Positions 44,350 to 52,925 of a DNA stretch of 64,000 bases are shown one piece after another (within the stretch, counting starts at the first letter, position 1; each line of letters starts with the position of its first letter). The translations under genes and the position numbers were made by a program. The notes beneath the pieces are model-generated. The model was not told where the DNA came from, searched no databases, and worked only from the letters and a program-made list of their open reading frames with translations. Location: the NCBI RefSeq assembly GCF_003058325.1, contig NZ_CP028843.1, positions 3,965,501 to 4,029,500 of the forward strand, read 5' to 3'. Source of the DNA: Methylobacterium currus. Lineage in GTDB: Bacteria; Pseudomonadota; Alphaproteobacteria; Rhizobiales; Beijerinckiaceae.

Positions 44350-45510
44350 TCAGGGCTTCGCGGACGCGGCGGCCGTCCGGGCGCCGTGCCAGGGCATCGG
44401 GTTCACCGCCATGCCGGGTTGGATGCGCTGGAAGCCCTCGACGACGACGGTCTCGCCGGCCTTGAGCCCGTCCTCCACGATCCAACCCGCATCCGTCAGC
44501 GCCCCCGCCCGTACCGGGCGCAGGGCGGCCTTCCTGTCCTCGCCGATCACGAAGATCTGGGCCGAGCCCGCGCTCGAACGCTGGATGGCCTGGGCCGGGA
44601 CGACGACCGCGCCCGACAGTGAACCTTGCTCGACACGGACGCGGACAAAGGTGCCCGGCAGCAGGGCGACCGTCGGGTTCGGGAAGGTCGCCCGCATCGA
44701 CACCTGTCCGGTGCCGGGATCAACGCTCACGTCGGTGAACAGCAGCCGCCCGGCATCCGCATGGAGCGAGCCGTCCGGCAGGACGAGATGCACCTTCGTC
44801 TCCTCCCGGCCCGATCCGAGCCGGCTCGGGTCGGCGGCCGGGGCGTTGAAATCGGCGAAGATCGGATCGACCTGCTGGATCAGCGCGAGCTTGGTCGCCT
44901 CGCCCTGGCTTACGAGGGCGCCCTCCGTGACCATGGCCCGGCCGATGCGGCCGGCGATGGGCGCGCGCACGGTGGCATGGTCGAGGTCGATCCAGGCGCG
45001 GGCGAGCTGCGCCTTGGCGCTCGCGACGTCGGCCTCGGCTTGGCGCAGGGCGGCGGTCGCGGTGTCCTGCTGGGCGGCGCTCGCCGCCTGTCGCTCCAAC
45101 AACGTCTCGGTGCGCTCCGACTGGCGCCGCGCCTGGAGCTTGGTCGCCTCGGCGCGGGCGAGTGCGGCGGCCTTGGCGTCGACCTCGGCCCGGTAGACGG
45201 CGGGGTCGATGCGGAACAGGACATCGCCCTTCCGGACCAAGCTGCCTTCCTCGAATGTACGCTCCTGGATGATGCCGGCGACCTGGGCCCGGACCTCGGC
45301 GACCCGCGTCGAGGCGAGGCGGCCCGGCAGGTCGACGGTCTGCGGTACCCTGACGGCCTCCGCCACGGCCGTCGAGACTGCCAAGGGGCGATCATCGGAG
45401 GTAGGCGCGGCAGGGGTATCCGCAACCGGCTTGCAGGCCGTCGAGGCAAGAACGACCAGGCCGACCACGGCCAGGGCGCCCGGGCGCCAGCCGCCGCTAT
45501 TCGTCACCAT
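44350..45510 (-). CDS. RND periplasmic adaptor (membrane fusion protein)
   Basis: 386 residues from ATG 45510. The N-terminal region ends in a lipobox (VVLASTACKP), so it is a lipoprotein of the AcrA/MexA type. Characteristic segments follow: STRVAEVRAQVAGIIQERTF (lipoyl part), a coiled-coil hairpin (QARRQSERTETLLERQAASA, ATAALRQAEADVASAKAQLA), and ATVRAPIAGRIGRAMVTEGA. It bridges the permease to an outer-membrane channel. A longer upstream frame exists but the lipoprotein signal supports this start. Confidence 0.93.
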   Translation of the reverse strand: MVTNSGGWRPGALAVVGLVVLASTACKPVADTPAAPTSDDRPLAVSTAVAEAVRVPQTVDLPGRLASTRVAEVRAQVAGIIQERTFEEGSLVRKGDVLFRIDPAVYRAEVDAKAAALARAEATKLQARRQSERTETLLERQAASAAQQDTATAALRQAEADVASAKAQLARAWIDLDHATVRAPIAGRIGRAMVTEGALVSQGEATKLALIQQVDPIFADFNAPAADPSRLGSGREETKVHLVLPDGSLHADAGRLLFTDVSVDPGTGQVSMRATFPNPTVALLPGTFVRVRVEQGSLSGAVVVPAQAIQRSSAGSAQIFVIGEDRKAALRPVRAGALTDAGWIVEDGLKAGETVVVEGFQRIQPGMAVNPMPWHGARTAAASAKP

Positions 45511-45667
45511 GAGGGATGTGCTGGTCTGCAGCCGGGCAGGAACGGCCCTCGAACGAACCGGTGCCACCGATCCACCACGGTGACCCGATGCGCCCGACGC
45601 GAAGGACGCAGGCGCATCGGTCCGAACGAGCGGGGACGGAATGGTCTTGCCCGACATCGCAGGCGCG

Positions 45668-46120
45668 TCACCAGCACAGGGCATGATTGATCCAGGCCGA
45701 CGGCTTGCAGAAGATGGAAAGCTTGCCGGTTGGCGATGCGAGGCCGCCTCGGCAGCTTCTCGTTGTCGTCTGGTCGAAGGAGATCCCCGTCGTGCGGCCC
45801 GCCCCGCGGCAGAGGTGGTCGGTCGCCAGGCCGCAATCGGACGACGTTCCGTCGGCGCTTCTAGGACAAGGGGCTTTCGAGAGGACCAGGACCGGCCCGA
45901 ACGAAGGCGTTCCGGTCGTCGATGCATCGAGCGATGCGAGCAGGGCCGACCACGAGCGCTCGAGCGCATCCAGCGGGCCACCCCTGGCCCGGCCATCCAT
46001 GGATGCCGAGCCGGCGGATCCGGTCGACATCGCGGTCGCCGCGGACGGTCCGAAACCCGCCGCGGCCAGGACGAGGCATGTCATGATCGAACGGGCGCTT
46101 GGTTTGGGAAGCCGTATCAT
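45668..46120 (-). CDS. Secreted hypothetical protein, 150 aa
   Basis: ATG 46120 is preceded by AAGGAGTACCG, a very good ribosome binding site. The N-terminus is a clear signal peptide (SIMTCLVLAAAGFGPSAATA). The mature part is Ser/Thr-rich with several cysteines (SKAPCPRSADGTSSDCGLAT, FCKPSAW, HALCW). No known family. It precedes the adaptor gene by about 160 bases and may belong to the same region without being cotranscribed. Confidence 0.6.
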   Translation of the reverse strand: MIRLPKPSARSIMTCLVLAAAGFGPSAATAMSTGSAGSASMDGRARGGPLDALERSWSALLASLDASTTGTPSFGPVLVLSKAPCPRSADGTSSDCGLATDHLCRGAGRTTGISFDQTTTRSCRGGLASPTGKLSIFCKPSAWINHALCW

Positions 46121-46316
46121 CGGTACTCCTTGGGACAGCGCATTTCGGTCGATGCGATGGAAGGCACGTTGCGCGTCTCGACCGTTGCCGGCGCCATGCG
46201 CGGCTTGGATGCCGCGCCGCCACCATCGCGTAGGCCGTCTTCCGGCGAGGGGCGGGAGCCGTCGGATCATCGCCATCCCGATGTCGGCAAAGGCAGGAAC
46301 CGGGCGGCGGAAAGAC

Positions 46317-46613
46317 TCAGTCGTGCCAGGGGTCGTACGGGTGCGGTTCCCAGAAGGGCTCCTCGTATTCCCGCATGACGAGCGGTCGATGATAGACACG
46401 CTCGCAATGCGGCGGGTCGTATTCCGGCGCGTAATCGTAGCCCTCGCCATAGACCGGCTCCGCCCGGGCGGCGGCTCCCGCGAGGGCACCCACCGCGAGG
46501 CCGCCGACGAGGCCTGCCGCGAACGCTTCCCCCCGACCGCGGGCCTGGGCGCCGGGGACCGCGGACGAGAACGCGATCAGCGAGGCCGCGAGGACGATGA
46601 TGGTCTTGGACAT
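46317..46613 (-). CDS. Small secreted protein, 98 aa
   Basis: A clean signal peptide (MSKTIIVLAASLIAFSSAVPGAQA) is followed by a Gly/Ala-rich helix (GEAFAAGLVGGLAVGALAG) and a Tyr/Pro/His-rich tail (GYDYAPEYDPPHCERVYH; EPFWEPHPYDPWHD). It is probably periplasmic or membrane-associated; the acidic/aromatic tail could bind metal. Function unknown. It is directly downstream of a histidine-kinase gene and has a candidate response-regulator box in its upstream region. Confidence 0.7.
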   Translation of the reverse strand: MSKTIIVLAASLIAFSSAVPGAQARGRGEAFAAGLVGGLAVGALAGAAARAEPVYGEGYDYAPEYDPPHCERVYHRPLVMREYEEPFWEPHPYDPWHD

Positions 46614-46620
46614 GGTGTGG

Positions 46621-46649
46621 CACCTCAGGCGCGGGGAAAACCTGAGGTG
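46621..46649. repeat. 8-bp inverted repeat upstream of the small secreted gene
   Basis: CACCTCAG and CTGAGGTG form a hairpin around 13 bases, in the leader between the histidine kinase and the small secreted gene. It could end the kinase transcript or act in the leader RNA; no T-run supports a classic terminator. Confidence 0.45.
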
Positions 46650-46665
46650 ACCTTAGCGGCGGAGG

Positions 46666-46682
46666 TTGCCGCAGCATTACGC
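46666..46682. promoter_or_regulatory. Candidate response-regulator box (11-bp-period direct repeat)
   Basis: TTGCCG, five bases CAGCA, TTACGC, which places two half-sites 11 bases apart as expected for OmpR/PhoB-type regulators. It lies 53-69 bases upstream of the small secreted gene. A closely matching site with the same CAGCA spacer is at 51741. Confidence 0.45.
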
Positions 46683-46708
46683 GCCGCCATCACCATCGAT
46701 GGCGGTGG

Positions 46709-48040
46709 TCATGCATCGGCGCCCCGGAAGGTCAGCACGACCGTCAACCCGCCGCCGGGCGTCTCCTCCATCGCGACGCGTCCGCCGTGCAGGGCCATGA
46801 CCTGCGCGACGAGGGCGAGCCCGAGGCCCGTCCCGCCACTCGCCTCGCCACGAACGAACGGTCGCAGCATCTCCGCCCGGTCGCGAGCCTCGACCCCCCC
46901 GCCGTGGTCGATGACGCGAACGGTGCCGGGCGCGCGAACGTCGACCAGGATGCTCCTGTCCGCATGGGCGTGCTGAAGCGCGTTGCGGACGAGATTGCCG
47001 ACGGCCATGCCCGCGGCCGTGTCCGAACCGGTGACGAGGACGGCCTCGCCCTGCGAGGAGAACGCGATGTCCACCCCGGCCGCGAGCGCCGCGGGGACAT
47101 GCTCCGCGGTCGTGGCGCGAACCGTCGCCACGAGGTCGAACCTGCGCATCTCCGGACTGTTCGAGGACAGCCGCGCGATCTGGAGCAGCATCGTGACGGT
47201 GGACGACAGCGACTGGATATCCGCCACGAGCGCCCGGCGCAGGTGCGGGTCGTCCACCCGCTCCAGGCCGGTCCGGACCCGGGTCAGCGGGGTTCGGAGC
47301 TCGTGGGCCGCGTTCGACAGGAACCGGCGTTGCGTGGCCGAGGCCACGTCGATGCGCTCCAGCGCTCGATTGAAGGCGGCCACCATCGGGACGAGCTCCC
47401 GCGGGGCCTCGCCCAACGGCAGGCGAATGCCGTCGGACCCGCCGTCGATACGCTCCGCCGAGCGCGAGACCCGGCGTACGGGTCGGGCGATCAGGGCGGG
47501 GACGGTGACGAGGGCGACCAGGATGGTCGCGACGACCACGGCCAGTATGGGGATGGCCGTGTAGTTCACGTCGCGCAGGCTGGTCAGCGCGGCTTGCGTG
47601 GGGGTGTAGGCGGCGCCGCCGACCTGAATCCGTACGAATTCCCCTCCGAGCCTCGTCACCACGGTCGCGTTGGTCAGGCGCAGCGCATCGCCGCTTTCCG
47701 GGAAGTCCGACGCATCGGGAGCCGCGACGTCGCCGTCCCTGACCGATACGGGCACGGCGCCGTAATGCAACGTCCCTCCCTTGGTCGTCACGACGTACCA
47801 GAGGTCGGGGAAGGACCGCTTGATCCCATCAAGGTCGCCCGTCGACGACACGACCGGCGCCCCATCCCCGTCGCGCGAAAGAGCCCCCTTGATCGCCCTC
47901 GCCGCATCATACTGCGCGAGGAGGCCATCGTCGCCCTGGAGGGCGATGACCAGCGTCCAGGTGCACAGGATGGTGACGGCGACGACCAGGCTGAGCAGGA
48001 CGGCGGCGAGCCGGGCGATGGAGGGCTGCCAGCGTGGCAT
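46709..48040 (-). CDS. Sensor histidine kinase
   Basis: 443 residues from ATG 48040 (MPRWQPSIARLAAVLLSLVV). Two membrane helices (about 10-35 and 160-185) enclose a periplasmic sensing region; a HAMP-like linker follows (RPVRRVSRSAERIDGGSDGI). The phosphorylated His is in the H-box (QRRFLSNAAHELRTPLTRVR), and the ATP lid regions are present (VGNLVRNALQHAHA, VRVIDHGGGVEA, GGTGLGLALVAQVMALHGG). Its start overlaps the response-regulator stop (TGATG), so the two are coupled. The signal sensed is unknown. Confidence 0.93.
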   Translation of the reverse strand: MPRWQPSIARLAAVLLSLVVAVTILCTWTLVIALQGDDGLLAQYDAARAIKGALSRDGDGAPVVSSTGDLDGIKRSFPDLWYVVTTKGGTLHYGAVPVSVRDGDVAAPDASDFPESGDALRLTNATVVTRLGGEFVRIQVGGAAYTPTQAALTSLRDVNYTAIPILAVVVATILVALVTVPALIARPVRRVSRSAERIDGGSDGIRLPLGEAPRELVPMVAAFNRALERIDVASATQRRFLSNAAHELRTPLTRVRTGLERVDDPHLRRALVADIQSLSSTVTMLLQIARLSSNSPEMRRFDLVATVRATTAEHVPAALAAGVDIAFSSQGEAVLVTGSDTAAGMAVGNLVRNALQHAHADRSILVDVRAPGTVRVIDHGGGVEARDRAEMLRPFVRGEASGGTGLGLALVAQVMALHGGRVAMEETPGGGLTVVLTFRGADA

Positions 48041-48711
48041 CAACCGGCTTCCATCATGTAGCCCAGGCCTCGGAGCGCCTTGATCGCCACGGAGCAGTCG
48101 GCGGCCCGCAACCGCTTGCGCAGGCGCGAGATGTGGGCGTCGAGGGCATTGGACTGGATCTCGTCGTCGAAGCCGTAGGCCGCGGCTTCGAGCACCTCCC
48201 GCATGGCGACCTGCCCGGCCCGGCGGATGAGGGCTTCGAGCAACGCGAGTTCCCGGCGCGGGACCGGGACGGGGCGACCGTCGATGCTGACCGAGCGTGC
48301 GGCCGTGTCGAAAGACAGGTTGCCGGCCCTCAGCGTACCCTTCCTGTCGACCTGGAGCCGACGGATCACGGCCCTGGCGCGGGCGACGAGCTCCACCGGC
48401 TCGAACGGCTTCGGCACGTAGTCGTCGGCCCCTGCGTCGAGCGCCCGCGCGATCTCGACCGGGTCGTCGAACGCGGTCAGCATCAGCACCCCCGGCCGTG
48501 GCCTGAGCTGCGCCAGGCGCGAGATCAGGGTGATGCCGTCGCCGTCCGGCAGCCGGCGGTCCAGCACGACGAGGTCGAACGGCTGGACGCTGACGGCGGC
48601 CAGCGCCTCGTCGAGGTTGTCGACGACGTCGGCGTGCCCGAGGGCGTCCGAGAGCGTGGTCTTGAGCCACGCGCTCAGCTGCGGGTCATCCTCTACAACC
48701 AGGATGCGCAA
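48040..48711 (-). CDS. OmpR-family response regulator
   Basis: 223 residues. The receiver domain starts MRILVVEDDPQLSAWLKTTL with acidic residues (EDD) and the phosphorylatable Asp in LVVLDRRLPDGDG, then Thr in LMLTAFDD and Lys in DDYVPKPFEPVEL. The C-terminal winged helix-turn-helix has the usual pattern (GRPVPVPRRELALLEALIRR, SNALDAHISRLRKRLRAADC, IKALRGLGYMM). It is cotranscribed with the kinase and probably with the ABC exporter 57 bases upstream. Candidate binding sites of 11-bp period lie at 46666 and 51741. Confidence 0.93.
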   Translation of the reverse strand: MRILVVEDDPQLSAWLKTTLSDALGHADVVDNLDEALAAVSVQPFDLVVLDRRLPDGDGITLISRLAQLRPRPGVLMLTAFDDPVEIARALDAGADDYVPKPFEPVELVARARAVIRRLQVDRKGTLRAGNLSFDTAARSVSIDGRPVPVPRRELALLEALIRRAGQVAMREVLEAAAYGFDDEIQSNALDAHISRLRKRLRAADCSVAIKALRGLGYMMEAG

Positions 48712-48768
48712 GACGGTTGGACCTCCAGGGAACGATGGCGGCAGGACGGGGCCGGCCGAAGCGGGTCG

Positions 48769-50577
48769 TCAAGCCGCCTTGCGGACAAGACGGGCATAGG
48801 CGCCGCTGCGGTCCAGCAGCTCGTCGTGCGTCCCGTGCTCGACCACCGCCCCCCGGTCGAGCACGATGATCTGGTCCGCCCGGCGTACGGTCGAGAGCCG
48901 GTGCGCGATGGTGATGGTCGTGCGGGTCCTGCCGGGCCGGTCGAGGGCACGGGTCATCGCCAGCTCCGTCGCAGTGTCGAGCGCGCTCGTCGCCTCGTCG
49001 AGCAGCAGGACCTGCGGATCGCGCAGGAGGGTGCGGGCGAGGGACAGGCGCTGCTTCTCGCCGCCGGAGAAGCGGTGTCCCCGCTCGCCGACCACGGTGT
49101 CGTACCCGTCGGGCAGGGCCGCGAGCAGGTCGTGCACCTGCGCGGTCCGGGCGGCCGCGTACAAGTCATCGTCGCTGGCGTCGGGCCGGGCGAAGCGCAG
49201 GTTCTCCGCGACGCTGGCATGGAGCAGGTAGGGGTCCTGCGTGACCACCCCCAGGATGTCGGTGAGCGAATGCCGGCTCAGGTCGCGCACGTCGACGCCG
49301 TCGTAGAGCACGGCGCCGGCATCCACGTCGTAGAGGCGGGCGAGCAGGTAGCCGAGCGTGGACTTGCCCGATCCGGTGGCGCCCACGATGGCGGTGTGCG
49401 AGCCCGCCGGGATGTCGATGGTGACGCCGCGGATGGTGGCCGGTCCTGCCCGGTCGTAGGAAAACGCCACGCGCTCCAGCCGGACGTGGCCCGCGACCGT
49501 GGCAGGGTCGAGCGTGACGGGATCGGGCCGTTCGGTGATGCCCACGGGCTCGTCGAGGTACTCGAAGATGCGGGCGAACAGGGCCCGGGTCTTCCTGACC
49601 TCCACGCCGGAGCGCAGCACCTCTTCGAGCGGGAACAGGAGCTGCTCCTGCAGGGCGATCATGGCGACGAGCGTGCCGACGGTCATGGCGGTGCCCGAGG
49701 CCATCAGCCAGCCGCCGAGGAGGAGGGTCAGGGCCGGCATGGCCTGGAGAACCAGGTCGATGACCGACCATTGCCACTGGCCCGCCGTGTGGGACCGGAC
49801 CTCCAGCGTCGCGACCTCGCGCGACGACCGTGCGAAAAGCTGCGTCAGATGCGCGGTCCGCCCCATGGTGCGGGCGAGGACGATGCCGGACAGGGACAGG
49901 GATTCCTGTACCGCCGACGACATCTCCGCGATCCGTCCCTGCTGCTCGTAGGTGAATTCCTCGCGCTTCCGGCCGACCCGGTCGCTGATCCAGGTCGCAA
50001 GCGGCAGGACGAGGAACGAGAGCAGGGCGAGCCGCCAATCCAGGAGCAGCATCGCGGCGGCCGTCATGACGACCGTGCTGGCGTTCCTGGTCGCCTCGCC
50101 GGCCGTGTGGGTCACCAGTGCCTGCAGGGCACCGATGTCGTTGGCGATGCGGGACTGGATGTCGCCGGCGCGGGTCGCTGTGAAGAACCGCAGCGAGAGC
50201 GACTGGAGGTGGGCGTACACCGCCACCCGGAGGTCGTGCATGATCGCCTGCCCGACCTTCGCGGTGACGAGGACCTGCAGCACGCTGATGCCGGCGCCGA
50301 CCGCCGCGAGGGCGACCAGGCTGCCGGAGAGGGTGGCCAGCAACGCGATGTCGCCCTTCGGCAGGGCCTCGTCGATGATCGCCCGCAGCAGGAACGGGGC
50401 GGCGAGCCCGGCGGCCGATGCCAGGGCGATCAGGAACAGGATGAGCGCGATCCGCCCCCTGTAGGGCCGGAAAAGGCCGAGGATGCGCGCCACCGACACG
50501 TGCGCCGTGGCGAGGTCCTCGTAGGCCGTGTCGTCCGCCCCTTCCGGCGCGAACCCGTTCATTGAGCTTTGTCTCAT
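48769..50577 (-). CDS. ABC-type multidrug/lipid exporter (ATPase-permease fusion)
   Basis: 602 residues. Six transmembrane helices occupy about residues 40-310, followed by a nucleotide-binding domain with Walker A (GATGSGKSTLGYLLARLYDV), Q-loop (VVTQDPYLLHAS), signature (FSGGEKQRLSLARTLL), Walker B (VLLLDEATSAL) and H-loop (IAHRLSTVRRADQ). It works as a homodimer or heterodimer. Its start is three bases after the tetR stop, so it is almost certainly in the same operon and repressed by that TetR. A second ATG five codons on is possible. Confidence 0.94.
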   Translation of the reverse strand: MRQSSMNGFAPEGADDTAYEDLATAHVSVARILGLFRPYRGRIALILFLIALASAAGLAAPFLLRAIIDEALPKGDIALLATLSGSLVALAAVGAGISVLQVLVTAKVGQAIMHDLRVAVYAHLQSLSLRFFTATRAGDIQSRIANDIGALQALVTHTAGEATRNASTVVMTAAAMLLLDWRLALLSFLVLPLATWISDRVGRKREEFTYEQQGRIAEMSSAVQESLSLSGIVLARTMGRTAHLTQLFARSSREVATLEVRSHTAGQWQWSVIDLVLQAMPALTLLLGGWLMASGTAMTVGTLVAMIALQEQLLFPLEEVLRSGVEVRKTRALFARIFEYLDEPVGITERPDPVTLDPATVAGHVRLERVAFSYDRAGPATIRGVTIDIPAGSHTAIVGATGSGKSTLGYLLARLYDVDAGAVLYDGVDVRDLSRHSLTDILGVVTQDPYLLHASVAENLRFARPDASDDDLYAAARTAQVHDLLAALPDGYDTVVGERGHRFSGGEKQRLSLARTLLRDPQVLLLDEATSALDTATELAMTRALDRPGRTRTTITIAHRLSTVRRADQIIVLDRGAVVEHGTHDELLDRSGAYARLVRKAA

Positions 50578-50580
50578 GGG

Positions 50581-51183
50581 TCAGGGGTTGCCGTCGTTCG
50601 AGGTCGTTGCCCGTCCGGCCAGGGTCATGGCGACGAGGCGTTCGCGGAGCTCGCCGAGGATGGGTGCCGGGTCGCTCGGCTTCTCGCGTACGAGATAGGC
50701 GAGCCATGCGCCGTCGGCGGCGAGCCGGACCAGTTCGAGCTCCGGGCCTCCGTCGGTGTCGTGGTGGCGGCGCAGTCGCTCCGCGAACCAGTCCGAGACC
50801 AGTCGGCGCAGCCTCGGCTCGGCAAGGATGGAGATGTGAAGGGCGGCCCACTGGCCTCCCTCCGTCATCATCGGGTCGTGCAGGGTCACGTCGATGTAGG
50901 CCCGCGTGAACCGACCGTGCGGGTGGGCGTCCCTGGCCATCGCCGCCTCGATGTCGGCATCGAGCTGCGCGATGAGGTCGGAGACGACGCCCTCGACCAA
51001 CACCTGCTTGCTCGCGAAATGATGGAACAGGGCGCCCTTGGTCACGCCGGCGGCCTCGCAGACCCCTTGCACGGTCACCGCGGCGAGGCCCTGCTCCAGG
51101 GCGAGCTTGGCGGCGCAGTCGAGCAGCGTGCGCCGGACGAACTCGGGCTGCTTCTTGCGTCGGTATCCTGTTTCGGTCGCCAT
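50581..51183 (-). CDS. TetR-family transcriptional repressor
   Basis: 200 residues from ATG 51183 (MATETGYRRKKQPEFVRRTL). The helix-turn-helix region is clear: DCAAKLALEQGLAAVTVQGV, CEAAGVTKGALFHHFASKQ. The rest is the ligand-binding and dimer domain. It heads an operon with the ABC exporter and the two-component genes. A perfect 14-base palindrome 185 bases upstream is the likely operator, so the operon is probably self-repressed and induced by the exporter substrate. Confidence 0.92.
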   Translation of the reverse strand: MATETGYRRKKQPEFVRRTLLDCAAKLALEQGLAAVTVQGVCEAAGVTKGALFHHFASKQVLVEGVVSDLIAQLDADIEAAMARDAHPHGRFTRAYIDVTLHDPMMTEGGQWAALHISILAEPRLRRLVSDWFAERLRRHHDTDGGPELELVRLAADGAWLAYLVREKPSDPAPILGELRERLVAMTLAGRATTSNDGNP

Positions 51184-51367
51184 GGTCCTGGTTCTCGCGA
51201 CGTCGAAGGTACGGCTCCGGCAGGATGGGCCGTCGCCATCGCCGGTGCCGCCACGTGTCGGTTGCTCGGTGCCGACTTCGACCGCGACGGAGCGCTGCGG
51301 GTCCCTTGGCCCGCTACCGTGCACCCAGTACCGCGGTGGTCGACGTTTCCGGCTCAGCGTATCATAC

Positions 51368-51381
51368 ATACCGTACGGTAT
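51368..51381. promoter_or_regulatory. Candidate TetR operator
   Basis: ATACCGTACGGTAT, a perfect 14-base palindrome, sits about 185 bases upstream of the tetR start. Palindromes of this size and symmetry are typical TetR operators and this position suits the promoter of the tetR-led operon. Confidence 0.6.
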
Positions 51382-51479
51382 CTTTCAACCGAAGTGGCGT
51401 TCCCGGATCCGTCATCTGCTCCGCGTGAGACGCCCGGCGGGATGCATATGCTCCGGCGGGCCAGCCGTAGGCTTTCCAA

Positions 51480-51695
51480 TCATTTGCCGAGCAGGCGTTT
51501 CCCCGACTGAATGACCTGCAGCGTCTGGGAACCCAATTCCTCCTGGCGTGCGCGTATCTCGTAGTTCATCAGGCGAGCGATGATGTCCTCGTCCCAGTAG
51601 AGATCCTCGTCCAGGACCGAGGTGACGGTCTTCGTGACCGCCTGTCGCAGCACCTTCTCGAAGATGTCGTCCATTTTCTCTGGTTCCGTATCCAC
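51480..51695 (-). CDS. Small hypothetical protein, about 64-71 aa
   Basis: A charged, helical protein (MDDIFEKVLRQAVTKTVTSV, LYWDEDIIARLMNYEIRARQ, GSQTLQVIQSGKRLLGK). Either the GTG at 51695 or the ATG at 51674 could be used. No family recognised. Its upstream region holds a strong 11-bp-period direct repeat, suggesting control by the neighbouring two-component system. Confidence 0.55.
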   Translation of the reverse strand: MDTEPEKMDDIFEKVLRQAVTKTVTSVLDEDLYWDEDIIARLMNYEIRARQEELGSQTLQVIQSGKRLLGK

Positions 51696-51740
51696 TCGGC
51701 GCCTCCCGTGATGGCAGGTCGGCTCGATAGGAGTGCTAGG

Positions 51741-51757
51741 TTACGGCAGCATTACGG
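51741..51757. promoter_or_regulatory. Candidate response-regulator box (perfect direct repeat)
   Basis: TTACGG, five bases CAGCA, TTACGG: two identical half-sites 11 bases apart, the hallmark of OmpR/PhoB-type binding sites. It lies 46-62 bases upstream of the small gene at 51695. The same spacer and similar half-sites recur at 46666. Confidence 0.55.
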
Positions 51758-52045
51758 GATGTTGGACGAGTGAAATGTCCCCGACCATGAGTGGCTTCCC
51801 CGCTACGGGGCGCCCACCCCATCCGGCCTCAGACTTCCGTAAAGTCAAGACGGGAAAGGGCTCGGCCGTTCATACGTCTAACGGCAGATGGTGGCACGCC
51901 ATTGTGGCCAACAGTTCTGCGAGCGCGACGTGTCCTCATCATGCAGGCGCACGAAGGCTGAGGTGGCGTCCTCAGGTTTTAGGTCACCAATGGACCTATA
52001 CCTGCTAAGGTCGTGGCCACCGCTAGTGCATTGACGCATTCAGAT
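51758..52045. other. Intergenic region before the IS630 element
   Basis: No gene supported. The stretch is GC-rich with short frames lacking start signals. The left end of the IS630 must lie near 52040, but I could not identify its inverted repeat with confidence. Confidence 0.35.
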
Positions 52046-52081
52046 GATTCACGTCAGGCGTGAGGCATGCGAGTCTGAGGC

Positions 52082-52925
52082 ATGGCTCAGACTGTCTGCG
52101 TGATTCCCAGCGCCGCCGACCTGGCGCACCTGTCCGCCATCGTCGCCGATCGGGCGCAGCCCCTCAAGCACATCCAGCGCGCCCGCATCGTTCTGCTCTC
52201 GGCCGAACGCCTCTCCGTCCTCGACGTCGCCCGCCAGGCCGGCGTCAGCCGGCCAGCCGTCTGGCGCTGGCAACAGCGCTACGCCGAAGAAGGCGTCGAG
52301 GGACTGCTGCGCGACAAGACCCGTCCGCCTGGCAAGCCGCCCCACTCCACCGACACCGTCGCCGAGGTGCTGGCGCTGACCTGCTCCGAACCGCCCGGTG
52401 AGGTCACCCACTGGACCGGCCGCGCCCTGGCGCAGGCCGTCGGGATCTCCTTACGATCGGTCCAGCGCATCTGGGACGCACACCGCCTCCAGCCACATCG
52501 GGTCCGCAGCTTCAAGCGCTCGAACGATCCAGCCTTCGCCGAGAAGGTCGAGGACATCGTCGGCCTCTCCATGGATCCGCCGCGCCATGCCGTCGTGCTC
52601 TCGCTCGACGAGAAGAGCCAGATCCAGGCCCTGGAACGCACCCGTCCGAGCCGACCCGTCACGCCAGGTCGTCCCGTCACGCCAGGTCGTCCCGTCACGC
52701 CAGGTCGTCCCGTCACGCCAGGTCGTCCCGAAACCCAGACCCACGACTACGTCCGTCACGGTACCACGACGCTGTTTGCCGCGCTCGACGTGCTGGAGGG
52801 CACCGTGATCGGTCGCTGCATGCAGCGTCATCGCCACGACGAGTTCCTGCGCTTCCTCAACACTATCGAGGCCGCGGTGCCGGCCGGCAAACTGATCCAC
52901 GTGATCCTGGACAACTACGCCACCC
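52082..52925 (+). pseudogene. IS630-family transposase, truncated by IS481
   Basis: From ATG 52082 the protein has the IS630 layout: an N-terminal helix-turn-helix (SVLDVARQAGVSRPAVWRWQ), EGVEGLLRDKTRPPGKPP, a linker with HWTGRALAQAVGISLRSVQR, then the first catalytic Asp (VVLSLDEKSQIQALERT) and the second (IHVILDNYAT). The third catalytic residue is missing because an IS481 starts at 52926. A tandem repeat of six residues (RPVTPG) interrupts the region after the first Asp. The element is dead. Confidence 0.87.
52652..52723 (+). repeat. Four tandem copies of an 18-bp unit inside the IS630 transposase
   Basis: Four in-frame copies of CGTCCCGTCACGCCAGGT (first copy with A instead of T at the third base) encode RPVTPG four times. 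They sit between the first catalytic Asp and the HDY strand, where related transposases have a single short loop. Confidence 0.9.

Noticed and set aside
41464..44622. Very long plus-strand open frame opposite the RND permease
   Set aside because: It is the antisense of a full-length, motif-complete AcrB-type gene and reads as repetitive Arg/Gln/Asp-rich sequence, a common shadow in high-GC DNA.
48034..50565. Long plus-strand frame opposite the ABC exporter and response regulator
   Set aside because: It is antisense to genes with intact catalytic motifs and has shadow-like composition.
52653..52723. CRISPR-like repeat array
   Set aside because: The four 18-bp copies are contiguous, without spacers, and in frame inside a transposase.
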